Origin: Bradyrhizobium jicamae
Lineage (GTDB): Bacteria > Pseudomonadota > Alphaproteobacteria > Rhizobiales > Xanthobacteraceae
NCBI RefSeq assembly: GCF_001440395.1
Contig: NZ_LLXZ01000152.1
Location: 62,423-126,422, forward strand
Direction of reading: 5' to 3'
DNA: 64,000 nt
Positions 17,028-25,812 of the stretch are shown in pieces; the stretch's first letter is position 1; every line of letters begins with the position of its first letter. The notes beneath the pieces are model-generated. The model was not told the origin of the DNA. It saw only the letters and a program-made list of their open reading frames with translations, and ran no database searches. The position numbers and the translations under genes were made by a program.

Positions 17028-18803
17028 ATGGCCAATTCAAAAGAGCTGTCTCCCGCAAAGCGCCGCAACCTTGCCGAGCTGACGCGCGGCTTCCGTGGCA
17101 TCGTGCTCTTCCTGTTTCTCATCTCGGGGGCGATCAACGTACTGGCGTTGACCGGCTCCCTGTACATGATGCAGATTTACGACCGGGCGCTGACCAGCGG
17201 CAGCATTCCCACGCTTCTCGTGCTCTCAAGTCTGGTCATAGCCCTGTATATCTTCCAGGGCGGCTTCGATGTCATTCGCTCCCAGGTGCTGGTGCGGGTC
17301 GGCGCGCGGCTCGACCGAAAGGTGGCGCCCTTGGCGCATCGGGTGGCGATCGACATGCCGCGTTTCGGTTTCTCGACGTCCGAAGCCCTTGAACGCGGAC
17401 GGGACGTCGACACGGTCCGCGGTTTTCTCGGCAGTCAGGGGCCGGCCGCGCTTTTCGATCTGCCATGGATGCCGATCTATCTGGCCTTTATCTATTTTCT
17501 GCACCCGGCTCTCGGTGCGTTGACGTTCGCGGGCGCGTTCGTGCTGACGGTCCTGACCGTCGTTAGCGAGATATTGACGAAACGGCTCAGCCTTTCCACG
17601 CGGAAGGCGGCGATGGTGCGCAATACGATTGCTGATAGCAACGCACGTAGCGCGGAGATCCTGAAGGCGATGGGCTTTGCGGGGCGTGCCGTGGAACGCT
17701 TTAATGATGCCAATCGCGAACATCTGGAGTTGCAGACCAGGGCCAACGACATCACAGGGACATTCGCCGCCGTGTCGCGCGTGCTTCGCATGCTGCTGCA
17801 ATCGGCGGTGCTCGGTCTCGGTGCGTATCTCACAATTAAGGGCGAACTCACCGCCGGTGCCATTATCGCATGCTCGGTGGCCTCCGCTCGCGCGCTTGCG
17901 CCCGTGGATCTGGCGATCGGCAACTGGAAACCATTTGTTGCGGCGCGTATGGCTTACCAACGGCTTCGCGATACGGTCGTTGCGCTTGCGGCCGCCGAAA
18001 CTCCGATGAAGTTGCCCGCGCCGGAACAGCGGTTGAGCGTGGAGAAGATTACGGTCGCGGTGCCGGGGTCCGGACAGATCATCCTCAGCGATGTTGCCTT
18101 CGATCTGGAAGCCGGCCAGGCGCTCGGAATCATAGGACCCAGCGCCGGCGGGAAGACGAGCCTTGTGCGTGCTCTTACCGGCATCTGGCCGGTGCTGCGC
18201 GGCAGCATCCGTATGGATGGCGCTGATCTAATTCAATGGCGCGAGGACGAAATCGGAAAGCACGTCGGCTATCTCCCCCAGGAAGTCAGCCTGATGGATG
18301 CGACGATCGAAGACAACATCTGCCGCTTCGAGCCCAATCCGGACTCCAGGAAAGTCATCGAGGCGGCGAAGGCGGCCGGTGTTCACGACATGATTCTGAG
18401 AATGCCGGACGGATACCGAACCCAGCTCGGCCCGCAGGGTACAGCCCTCTCGGCGGGTCAGCGGCAGCGTATTGCGCTGGCGCGTGCGCTGTACGGGAAT
18501 CCTTTCATTGTCGTCATGGACGAGCCCAACTCCAACCTCGATGGCGAGGGAGAAGAAGCTCTCACTCGCGCGATTGAAGGTATCAGGGCGCGAGGGGGCG
18601 TCGCGATTGTTATCGCGCACCGTCCGAGCGCACTCGTCGCGGTGGATCTCGTTGCGATCGTACAGAATGGCCGCATGGCCGCGTTTGGCAAGAAGCAGGA
18701 TATCATGACGCCGGCCGGACTGCAGCAGCCGGCAGCATCGCAGCAGTCCGTAGCGCGAACAGGGCCAGGCGAACTCCAAACGCAAGCAAGGAGGCCGGCA
18801 TGA
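17028..18803 (+). CDS. Type I secretion system permease/ATPase (PrsD/HlyB family)
   Basis: This 591-residue inner-membrane ABC exporter half-transporter has an N-terminal multi-span membrane domain starting at about residue 27 (GIVLFLFLISGAINVLALTG). The ATPase domain has Walker A GPSAGGKTS (residues about 371-379), the ABC signature LSAGQRQRIALARALYG and Walker B IVVMDEPNSNLD. The ATG at 17028 was preferred over one at 16971 because family proteins begin near MANSKEL and AGGGC lies upstream. It follows the RTX peroxidase by 82 bases and its stop overlaps the next start by ATGA. It is therefore the probable exporter of the peroxidase and of the RTX protein that follows, working with the adaptor at 21151-22497. 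Confidence 0.93.
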   Translation: MANSKELSPAKRRNLAELTRGFRGIVLFLFLISGAINVLALTGSLYMMQIYDRALTSGSIPTLLVLSSLVIALYIFQGGFDVIRSQVLVRVGARLDRKVAPLAHRVAIDMPRFGFSTSEALERGRDVDTVRGFLGSQGPAALFDLPWMPIYLAFIYFLHPALGALTFAGAFVLTVLTVVSEILTKRLSLSTRKAAMVRNTIADSNARSAEILKAMGFAGRAVERFNDANREHLELQTRANDITGTFAAVSRVLRMLLQSAVLGLGAYLTIKGELTAGAIIACSVASARALAPVDLAIGNWKPFVAARMAYQRLRDTVVALAAAETPMKLPAPEQRLSVEKITVAVPGSGQIILSDVAFDLEAGQALGIIGPSAGGKTSLVRALTGIWPVLRGSIRMDGADLIQWREDEIGKHVGYLPQEVSLMDATIEDNICRFEPNPDSRKVIEAAKAAGVHDMILRMPDGYRTQLGPQGTALSAGQRQRIALARALYGNPFIVVMDEPNSNLDGEGEEALTRAIEGIRARGGVAIVIAHRPSALVAVDLVAIVQNGRMAAFGKKQDIMTPAGLQQPAASQQSVARTGPGELQTQARRPA

Positions 18804-21130
18804 TCACGGCCAAAGCATTCAAGCCCACTTCGCATTCGCAAGGCCAGCCAAAGCGCGAGGACTATGTCGAATCTGATCAGAAGAAGGGAAGATTCCTGCC
18901 TCTTGCTTTTCTGCTTCTTCTGACGGGGTGCGCCGCGTACTTGAAGAGCTTCATGCCGGTCAAGATGGAAACCCAGGAAGGGCAACAGTCCGACAAGCGC
19001 GATGATGGAGATCAAGACGAGCCCAGATCGAATGAGGAAGTCCACGCCGCCACCGAGGAAGAGGCAGCTGCGGAATCGAAGAGCAACATCAAGGCGTCGT
19101 CCGACAATGTAGTCCCGATCCGGATGGCTTACGACGATCGCAGCGAACCAGCTATCGGTTCTGCTGTTATTGAACCCGCGAAGCCAACCCCGCTGCGTGC
19201 TGCTACCGGGCCGATCGGCGATACGCGCAGAACCGGCTCTGACGATCGTACTCCGACTCCATCAGGTTCTCAGAGTAGCGCTCCCGGAGGCGGCGGAGGA
19301 GGCGGAGGGGGCGGAGGCGGCGGTGGTGGCGACAAGCCACCGTCGCCCCGCACCCCTGATCCACCCATCACACCGCCCACTGATCCAATTCGCAACAGGG
19401 CGCCGCGAACCAACGGGCCGGTGCAGCTGCAGGACCTGGTAGGTTGCCAGGTATTGTTCATTTCCATGGCCGCCCTGTTGGCCGGCGCCACCGATCCGGA
19501 TGGCGACAAGCTTGCCATAGCCAACCTCACGTCATCCTCCGGGACACTGACTCCTGCCGAGGACGGCAGCGGCTGGATATTCGCGCGTCACGAGGGCGTG
19601 CTCGGGGAAGTCAGGTTGGCCTACACGATCAGCGACGGCAAGGCATTCGTTCTGCAGACAGCTTATTTCAATGTCGTCGAGTCGCCTCCGATTATCGGGA
19701 CCGCCGGAGACGACAATCTCCTCGGCTCGCACTGCGGTGAAACGATCGATGGTCGGGCCGGCGATGACAATATCGACGCCCGCGGAGGCCATGATGTGAT
19801 CATCGGCGGAGCGGGTGACGACCACATCATTGCGGGGGCAGGCAACGACGTCGTTCACGCTGGAGCCGGCAACGACGTGGTGTTCGCAGGCGCAGGGAAC
19901 GACATCGTTTTCGGTGGCTCCGGCAACGACCATTTGCATGGTGAAGAAGGGGACGACATCATCGAGGGTGAGGACGGCGACGATCTCATTTCGGGTGGTA
20001 CGGGAGCGGATATCCTGCTGGCTGGCGCCGGCAACGATACCGTTCAAGGCGATGCGGGCAATGACACGCTTGATGGTGGAGATGGCGATGATCATCTCGC
20101 CGGAGGCGCCGGGACCGACGTAGTAATGGGAGGAGCCGGTAGCGATCTCCTGGTGGGAGGTGACGGCAACGATGTGCTGGCTGACGGAACAGGCAGTGAC
20201 GCGGCCTATGGCGGCACCGGGGACGACCATGTCGTAGCAGCCGTCGACGCCGCCGCCGACACTTACGAGGGTGGCACCGGGACGGACATTCTCGACTACT
20301 CCGCGGCCACGAAGACCATTAACGCTGATCTAGGAAACGGGATCGCCGTGGGTCAGGAGACCGGTCAAGATGTGATTTCAGGATTCGAGGAGATTATCGG
20401 CGGAAGCGGCGACGACACGATCATCGCGTCGTCGACAACGGCTGGCGTGAGCATAAGCGGCGGCGAGGGGGATGACACCCTCGAAGGCGGTCTCGGAAAC
20501 GATACTGTTTCCGATGGCGCGGGATGTGACACGATTTCCGCTAACGATGGTGACGATCATGTCGTAGCAGCCGCGGACGCGACCAATGACTGCTATGACG
20601 GAGGCACTGGAACGGACACGCTCGACTACTCGACCGCGACCATCAGCGTTACGGTCGACCTTGGAAGAGGCCGCGCCGACGGTGTCGATGTCGGGTACGA
20701 TCTGATTGCAGCCTTCGAGAAAGTCATTACCGGGTCGGGCGACGACCATATCGTCGCTGGTTCAACTTGGGTCTCGATGACTGGCGGTGCTGGCGACGAC
20801 ACTTTCGAGTTTGGCGGCGAGGGCGACTGTCAGCAGCCGATGACAGTTGGCAAGATCACCGATTTTACGGTCGGGGACAAGATTGTAGCTGCGACCTTCG
20901 AGATCAGTTCCCTCCAGGACGATGACCTCCAGGAGGCAATCTCCGACATGTTTGAAGATATCTACCTCTCGACGGGTGGAGACAGGAGACCGGTGCGCTT
21001 CCGGTTTGAGGAGATCGAAGACGACAAGAGGACGTTCGTGGATGTCCACGACAGGCCCGACACCAATGAGTTCTTCACAATAGAACTCGTCGGACATCAT
21101 CATCTTCAGTTTACCGTCGCCGTCAGCTGA
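18800..21130 (+). CDS. RTX calcium-binding protein with N-terminal lipobox-like anchor and cadherin-like domain
   Basis: This is a 776-residue protein. Residues 31-44 (RFLPLAFLLLLTGC) form a hydrophobic stretch ending in a lipobox-like LTGC, but it is preceded by a 30-residue hydrophilic tail, unusual for a lipoprotein. A charged linker follows, then a 15-residue glycine run (about 163-178) and a Pro-rich segment. A cadherin/tandem-95-like domain comes next (about 196-292), then GGxGxD RTX repeats from about 298. Within these, a block of roughly 70 residues occurs twice. The C-terminus FFTIELVGHHHL resembles that of the peroxidase. The gene overlaps the ABC transporter stop by 4 bases, so translation is coupled. 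It may be a surface-tethered partner of the peroxidase or a second exported substrate. Confidence 0.85.
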   Translation: MITAKAFKPTSHSQGQPKREDYVESDQKKGRFLPLAFLLLLTGCAAYLKSFMPVKMETQEGQQSDKRDDGDQDEPRSNEEVHAATEEEAAAESKSNIKASSDNVVPIRMAYDDRSEPAIGSAVIEPAKPTPLRAATGPIGDTRRTGSDDRTPTPSGSQSSAPGGGGGGGGGGGGGGGDKPPSPRTPDPPITPPTDPIRNRAPRTNGPVQLQDLVGCQVLFISMAALLAGATDPDGDKLAIANLTSSSGTLTPAEDGSGWIFARHEGVLGEVRLAYTISDGKAFVLQTAYFNVVESPPIIGTAGDDNLLGSHCGETIDGRAGDDNIDARGGHDVIIGGAGDDHIIAGAGNDVVHAGAGNDVVFAGAGNDIVFGGSGNDHLHGEEGDDIIEGEDGDDLISGGTGADILLAGAGNDTVQGDAGNDTLDGGDGDDHLAGGAGTDVVMGGAGSDLLVGGDGNDVLADGTGSDAAYGGTGDDHVVAAVDAAADTYEGGTGTDILDYSAATKTINADLGNGIAVGQETGQDVISGFEEIIGGSGDDTIIASSTTAGVSISGGEGDDTLEGGLGNDTVSDGAGCDTISANDGDDHVVAAADATNDCYDGGTGTDTLDYSTATISVTVDLGRGRADGVDVGYDLIAAFEKVITGSGDDHIVAGSTWVSMTGGAGDDTFEFGGEGDCQQPMTVGKITDFTVGDKIVAATFEISSLQDDDLQEAISDMFEDIYLSTGGDRRPVRFRFEEIEDDKRTFVDVHDRPDTNEFFTIELVGHHHLQFTVAVS
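20221..20764 (+). repeat. Internal duplication of about 70 residues within the RTX protein
   Basis: The encoded segments starting DDHVVAAVDAAADTYEGG (about 20221-20436) and DDHVVAAADATNDCYDGG (about 20548-20764) align along their length. Both continue with GGTGTDxLDYSxAT and end with GSGDDxIxAxS. The DNA keeps identical runs such as CATGTCGTAGCAGCCG in both copies, which points to a fairly recent duplication inside the gene. Confidence 0.7.
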
Positions 21131-21150
21131 GGCGATCAAGGAAGTCGGCC

Positions 21151-22497
21151 ATGAAGCATTATGATCGGAAAGCGTTTGCTGTCGCGTCACCGTCGAGCGC
21201 CGCCACCGAGCGGTCCTTCCGGCTTTGGCCAAGAATACTCAGTGGTCTGGGGCTTGCAGTCCTGTTGGTGATCGGATGTGGCGGATGGGCGGTAATTGCG
21301 AGGTTGGAAGGCGCGGTCGTGGCCGCCGGGACCGTAAAAGTGGACCAGAACCTGAAAGAGGTCCAACACCGGGATGGTGGTATTGTGAAAGCGCTTTCCG
21401 TTCGCCAAGGCGATCTCGTTCGGGAGGGACAGGTCCTGGCAGCGCTGGACGACGTTCAAGTCAAGGCAGAACTCCTTATCGTCAGGTCGCAGTTGGGTGA
21501 AGCCTTGGGCCGCCAGGCGCGCCTGATGGCAGAGCGTGACAACCTCTCTCTGATTGAGTTTCCGGCCGACCTCGGACGTGTGTCAAACGCCGCGGACGTC
21601 GTGATCCACGGAGAGAAGCGCCTGTTTGCAGGTAACAAGCTGGGGAGAGACAGCCAGAAGGAGCAACTGGAACTCAGCATCAGCCAGACCCTGGAAGAGA
21701 TAAAGGGAATGGAGGCACGACTTGCTGCCAAGGAGCACGAGATCAAACTGGTAGGTGCGGAGCGCGAGAAGCTCGACTCTCTCTACGAGAAGAAAATCGT
21801 CGAGTATACCCGAGTGTATTCGGCACATCGTGACTGGGCGCGGATACTCGGAGAACACGGTGAGATTTCCGCCGGAATTGCCCGCGCCAAGGTCCGCGCC
21901 AGTGAAATCAGGGTCCAGATCATCGCGATAGACCAGAATGCCAGTACGGAAGCCCAGCGCGAGCTTCGGACTGTGGACGCCCGTATTGCCGAACTCAGCG
22001 AACGAAGGTTAGCGATCGAGGATCGCCTGTCGCGCACCGAAATCCGGGCTCCGGTTTCGGGCTACGTCAATGAGCTTTTTGTTCACACCGTCGGCGGCGT
22101 CATTACCCCCGCGGCGAAGATCGCGACTATTGTTCCCCAGAATGCTGAACTGAAATTTGAGATCAGGATCTCACCTGCTGACATCGATCAGGTGAGGGAA
22201 GGGCAGCCTGCCCGAATTCGCCTCACCGCGTTCAACCGCAATACGACGCCGGAGATGAAGGGGACCGTCGTCATGGTTTCTCCGGCCTCGGCGCGCGATC
22301 CCACCAACGGCCAGGAACATTACATTGCATACGTCAATCTGCTTCCATCCGAGGAAGCAACTGCGAAAGTCAATGGCATGCGGTTGGTCCCCGGCATGCC
22401 GGCAGAAGTGTTTGTTTCAACCCAGGAAAGAACAGTAGCCTCCTATCTGGCGAAGCCGTTCACCGATCAGATGAGCCGCGCTCTCCGTGAGCGTTGA
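21151..22497 (+). CDS. HlyD-family type I secretion periplasmic adaptor (PrsE-like)
   Basis: This is a 448-residue membrane fusion protein. One membrane helix near residues 30-50 (LSGLGLAVLLVIGCGGWAVI) is followed by the barrel/lipoyl segment (EVQHRDGGIVKALSVRQGDL). A long coiled coil covers roughly residues 100-290. The second lipoyl half contains RAPVSGYVNELFVHTVGGV, and the C-terminal beta barrel ends in the family motif PGMPAEVFVSTQERT. It bridges the ABC exporter at 17028 to an outer-membrane TolC protein, which is not encoded here. It is the last gene of the peroxidase/RTX operon and is followed at once by a strong hairpin (22500-22518). Confidence 0.93.
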   Translation: MKHYDRKAFAVASPSSAATERSFRLWPRILSGLGLAVLLVIGCGGWAVIARLEGAVVAAGTVKVDQNLKEVQHRDGGIVKALSVRQGDLVREGQVLAALDDVQVKAELLIVRSQLGEALGRQARLMAERDNLSLIEFPADLGRVSNAADVVIHGEKRLFAGNKLGRDSQKEQLELSISQTLEEIKGMEARLAAKEHEIKLVGAEREKLDSLYEKKIVEYTRVYSAHRDWARILGEHGEISAGIARAKVRASEIRVQIIAIDQNASTEAQRELRTVDARIAELSERRLAIEDRLSRTEIRAPVSGYVNELFVHTVGGVITPAAKIATIVPQNAELKFEIRISPADIDQVREGQPARIRLTAFNRNTTPEMKGTVVMVSPASARDPTNGQEHYIAYVNLLPSEEATAKVNGMRLVPGMPAEVFVSTQERTVASYLAKPFTDQMSRALRER

Positions 22498-22499
22498 GC

Positions 22500-22518
22500 G
22501 CGCATTTTAAAAATGCGC
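22500..22518. terminator. Hairpin after the type I secretion operon
   Basis: The sequence GCGCATTTT-A-AAAATGCGC is a perfect inverted repeat beginning 3 bases after the adaptor stop codon. It is probably the 3' end structure of the peroxidase-exporter operon. There is no T-run after the right arm beyond the arm itself, so it could protect or process the mRNA rather than terminate it. Confidence 0.55.
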
Positions 22519-23276
22519 CTCGAAGTCGTTGAATAATCGAACGGATTGTGATTCCGGACGATGGTTTCCCGAGTGAGCGGAAATCGACGCCGAACGATCG
22601 GGCATAACGCCGCGCAGCATCCGCTCGCATCGCCGCGCCCCATCTGAGCGAAGCCAGTCGCCCGACGCACAGCAGTCAGCCTGTGTGCCCAGGACCAGTG
22701 ACCGCGGCGCCGTGCTTGACCGATGAAGATCGCCATGAATTGGGCAGTGCGTATTCAACTCGTAAGACGGACGATTGCTGATTTTTGCCGACCGTGACGC
22801 CTTGGTCACACCAGGCAAAGAGTGCAATCACAGGGAGAAATTATAAAGTTCAAATCCTGGTTGTATCGAGCCCTGGGATCGTGTTGCCGATCCTCTGCGC
22901 GCATCGCTGCTGATGCCGACCGCGATAAGTCTGCAGTTTCAATGGGTCCGTAGACCCGGCGATCGTCGCAACGCGGCTTGTCGTATTTGTGGGCGCATAG
23001 TTGTGACAAACTTGGTGCAATATCGGGGCAGAACGGCGGGCCGATGTCGTCTGCGCCGCACGTGGAGTCCTAGTTCTGGACCGGCCACGCATCATTCATC
23101 TGCAGTCTCAACGTCCGCTGCATTGTTGCAATTCATAATCTCGCCAGATTGGAAGACCACTTGTGCGGCGACAAAAACCAGTTGTTTGGCGACAAAAAGG
23201 GCCAACTTGGGAAGGCCGCAGTCTCTGGCTGTTCAACTGTCGTTCGGTAGCTCGACTGTTTGTCAGGAGAGAGGTC
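22519..23276. other. 758-base intergenic region before the sigma factor gene
   Basis: No frame here has convincing protein character. It contains the 21-bp tandem repeat at 23157-23198 and probably the promoter of the sigma/anti-sigma pair. Short frames on both strands are low-complexity Arg/Ser/Ala shadows. Confidence 0.55.
23157..23198. repeat. Two 21-bp tandem repeats upstream of the sigma factor gene
   Basis: The two units (23157-23177 and 23178-23198) match at 18 of 21 positions and each ends GGCGACAAAAA. Shorter CCA..TTG look-alikes flank them at 23144 and 23202. The period of two helical turns and the position 79 bases before the sigma factor start suggest a protein-binding or promoter element. 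Confidence 0.65.
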
Positions 23277-24494
23277 ATGTGGTCGCCCAGCCTGTTGGTC
23301 CAGAATCTGTTGGTCCCAAAAAAGGCCAAGCCAGATGACGACGATGCCGACCGTGCCAGTGCGGTCGCCGAACGGACGGTCTCCTCCGAAATGCAGGTTG
23401 CGCCGCCGCTGAGTGGCAACTTTGAGCACGCGCTCGTCAATGCCGTCCTCTCCGGTGAGGTCGGCGCAGCGAGCAGATTCCTCGAACACATCTCGACGAC
23501 GCTGTGGTCGATCGTCGTGAAGCTGGTAGGCGATGGAGCCGACGCGGAGGCTGCATTCCTTCACATCGTGGCGTCACTGAAGGCTGACGATTATGCGCGG
23601 CTGCGGGGGTTCGACGGGCGTTCACGGATTACGACTTATCTGTCGCTTGTCGCTCGCGATGTTCTCGCCGACCAACTGGCGGGGCAATTCAGCAAAACGC
23701 CGCGCGAGGCGTGGGAGCGATTCTCGCGCTACTTCGAGGCCGACATTCGCAGCCGAATCGCCAAACAATTACCGAGCAAACTTGGTAGAGCCGGCCGCGA
23801 GGACGCGTATCAGGAAGTATGCCTCAAGCTGATCGAGAATGATTTCCATCGTATCCGCTCTTACGGGGGGCGCGGCAGCTTCCCGGGCTATATTCTGACG
23901 GTGGTCGATCGCATCTTGATCGATCTCGTGCGGCGCGAAACGCCTCGGCGGCGTATGCCGGCGGCGATTCTCCGTTCGCCACCGCTCGACCAGGCGATTT
24001 ATACGGCTGTGGTGTGGGAGGGATGTCCGTTGGACGTCGATCGGCTTGCCGCTGCACTACGCGGCAAACTGACGCAAGATCCGACGGCTGCCGACATCGC
24101 CGAGTCGATCGCGCGCCTTACCGGCATCGTGAAGCTGGAGCGCACACAGCCTGCGACCGAGGCCGTCTCGCTCGACGCATTGCTTGGCGAAGGCGGAAGT
24201 ATTTCGATCGCGGATTCATCGCCAACGCCCGAGGACCGGTTGCTGCTCTTTGAGGAGGAAGAGCGTCGCGCAACCCTCGTCGCCGCCATCACTGCGGCAG
24301 CGGAAAAGCTTCCTTCCGATGAACGGCTGTACCTTCAGATTGTATTTTCGGCCAATGAGCCGTTGCCGGCACGTGGCATTGCGCGGCTGATGGGTTGTCC
24401 GGTCGAGGACGTCTATCGTTTGAAGCAGCGCAGCCAGAAATGGCTAAAAGAAATTACGGTGCAATTGGAAAAGAATTCCGATATGTCCGTCTAA
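23277..24494 (+). CDS. Atypical sigma-70 family RNA polymerase sigma factor
   Basis: This 405-residue protein is about twice the size of ordinary ECF sigma factors. Residues about 148-221 resemble sigma region 2 (EDAYQEVCLKLIENDF, then GRGSFPGYILTVVDRILIDL). An earlier segment, about 65-137, has a similar layout (ADAEAAFLHIVASL, then FDGRSRITTYLSLVARDVLA). A region-4-like helix-turn-helix occurs near the C-terminus (LPARGIARLMGCPVEDVYRL). The ATG at 23277 follows a strong AGGAGAGAGG; the frame extends upstream to 23163 without a good signal. The next gene encodes a one-pass membrane protein, as expected for sigma/anti-sigma pairs. It lies downstream of the peroxidase/RTX secretion operon and may control it. 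Target promoters are unknown. Confidence 0.8.
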   Translation: MWSPSLLVQNLLVPKKAKPDDDDADRASAVAERTVSSEMQVAPPLSGNFEHALVNAVLSGEVGAASRFLEHISTTLWSIVVKLVGDGADAEAAFLHIVASLKADDYARLRGFDGRSRITTYLSLVARDVLADQLAGQFSKTPREAWERFSRYFEADIRSRIAKQLPSKLGRAGREDAYQEVCLKLIENDFHRIRSYGGRGSFPGYILTVVDRILIDLVRRETPRRRMPAAILRSPPLDQAIYTAVVWEGCPLDVDRLAAALRGKLTQDPTAADIAESIARLTGIVKLERTQPATEAVSLDALLGEGGSISIADSSPTPEDRLLLFEEEERRATLVAAITAAAEKLPSDERLYLQIVFSANEPLPARGIARLMGCPVEDVYRLKQRSQKWLKEITVQLEKNSDMSV

Positions 24495-24518
24495 ACATGG
24501 GTATTGGAACTCTGTCCG

Positions 24519-25274
24519 ATGATTGAACGCCTCAGTCACGAACCGGCGTCTGTACCCGCCGAGGACGACGGTCGCTCCGACCGGTTGCAGACGCTTGAGC
24601 TGCTTCGCGCGCAACTGTCGCGGATCATTTCCGAGGGGGTGGGGCAGGGCTCCGTTGCAGCAGGCCAATGGAGCGAGATCGACAACGCAGAGATCGCCGC
24701 GTTCCTTGACGGCTCCTTGTCGCGGGCAGATTGGGACGCTGTCGCCGCGAGACTTGCCAACGACCCGGCGGCCCGCGCGGATTTGGCTGCCGCGGCGGAA
24801 CTACTGGACGAAATCCAGGCGCGGCCCGCGACAGTTCCTGCGGCTTTGATGGCGCAGGCGGCCGGCGTTCTTGCTGCGTCGGAACAGAACCGGCCGCAGG
24901 TTTCGGCCGTGCCGGTCGCTCCGGTTGCTCAGTACCGGCGTTCGGTTGTGTGGTCCGGCTTCGCTCTGGCCGCCCTGGCTGTGATCGCGATCCCGACTGC
25001 TGTGAAGATGGTTGGAGACGGCACAACGACCGCGGTCAAGCCGGACGACGTCGGTGATGCGATGGGCCGCGGGATCGTGGCGATCCCGTCCAGTCCGACC
25101 AAGAAGAAAGATGCTCAGTCGTGCATTGACGCGAACGGGCAGGCCAGGAAGTCGACGACAGACTGGACTGAGCGTCCTCGAGGTGAGGCGCCCACCAAAG
25201 ACAATGATCCATGCGGGCCAAAGCCGGCGGGAGCCGGCAAGCAAGAGCGCCCCGCTTCCGCAGGATCGAACTGA
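24519..25274 (+). CDS. One-pass membrane protein, putative anti-sigma factor
   Basis: This is a 251-residue protein. Residues about 51-100 (NAEIAAFLDGSLSRADWDAV and following DPAARADLAAAAELLDEI) resemble the N-terminal sigma-binding helices of anti-sigma proteins, but no zinc-binding His/Cys set is present. A single membrane helix lies near residues 144-163 (VVWSGFALAALAVIAIPTAV), followed by a Pro/Lys-rich tail that would be periplasmic. It starts 24 bases after the sigma factor stop, so co-expression is likely. The ribosome-binding site is weak, and a TTG at 24504 could be an alternative start. The function is inferred from topology and position only. Confidence 0.7.
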   Translation: MIERLSHEPASVPAEDDGRSDRLQTLELLRAQLSRIISEGVGQGSVAAGQWSEIDNAEIAAFLDGSLSRADWDAVAARLANDPAARADLAAAAELLDEIQARPATVPAALMAQAAGVLAASEQNRPQVSAVPVAPVAQYRRSVVWSGFALAALAVIAIPTAVKMVGDGTTTAVKPDDVGDAMGRGIVAIPSSPTKKKDAQSCIDANGQARKSTTDWTERPRGEAPTKDNDPCGPKPAGAGKQERPASAGSN

Positions 25275-25455
25275 CCTGAACTCGACGCTTAAGTCGCTCG
25301 GACCGCATCTCGGTTGCGGACGGTACGTTGTGCTCTAATCACAAGGACGGATTCGAAAGAGACATCACAACAGTTGACGACGAACCAAAATTGAAACTCT
25401 GTCCGTCTTCTCCAGTGTTGCCGTACAAACTAACGTTCTAAAGGAGAAGAATGTA

Positions 25456-25812
25456 ATGCGCCACACAACGACGAAAGCTGCGATCGAATCACGCTTGAGC
25501 ATGCGCAGCGCGTTGCCGCTCTTGCATATGGCAGGCGCTGCTCTGCTCGTCATTGCCGTCGCCGGGCCTGCGCGTGCGCAGAATACCGGCATCGCCGCCT
25601 GCGACGACTTCTTGACGAAATACGATACCTGCGTGACGTCGAAGCTTCCGGAGGCGCAGCGCGCGACCTACAAGGCACAGCTCGACCAGACCCGCAAGAC
25701 GTGGCTTGACATGGCCAAGAACCCGTCAACGAAGCCGGCGATGGAACAGAGCTGCAAGCAGACGATGGACGCGATGAAGACGTCGCTGCAAAGCTTCGGC
25801 TGCTCGTTCTGA
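25456..25812 (+). CDS. Small exported protein with four cysteines, function unknown
   Basis: This is a 118-residue protein with a Sec signal peptide whose hydrophobic core is LLHMAGAALLVIAVAG and whose likely cleavage is after ARA (PARA-QNTG). The mature part of about 75 residues has cysteines in the pattern ACDDFLTKYDTC, SCKQTMD and GCSF, suggesting two disulfides in a small helical domain. AAGGAG precedes the ATG at 25456 at good spacing; an internal ATG at 25501 would also keep the signal peptide. I do not recognise the family. It lies after the sigma/anti-sigma pair and before the caspase-like gene on the opposite strand. Confidence 0.75.
   Translation: MRHTTTKAAIESRLSMRSALPLLHMAGAALLVIAVAGPARAQNTGIAACDDFLTKYDTCVTSKLPEAQRATYKAQLDQTRKTWLDMAKNPSTKPAMEQSCKQTMDAMKTSLQSFGCSF

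Noticed and set aside
22913..23338. 141-codon plus-strand frame upstream of the sigma factor
   Set aside because: Arg/Ser/Cys-rich composition with no domain, and it overlaps the sigma factor start region.
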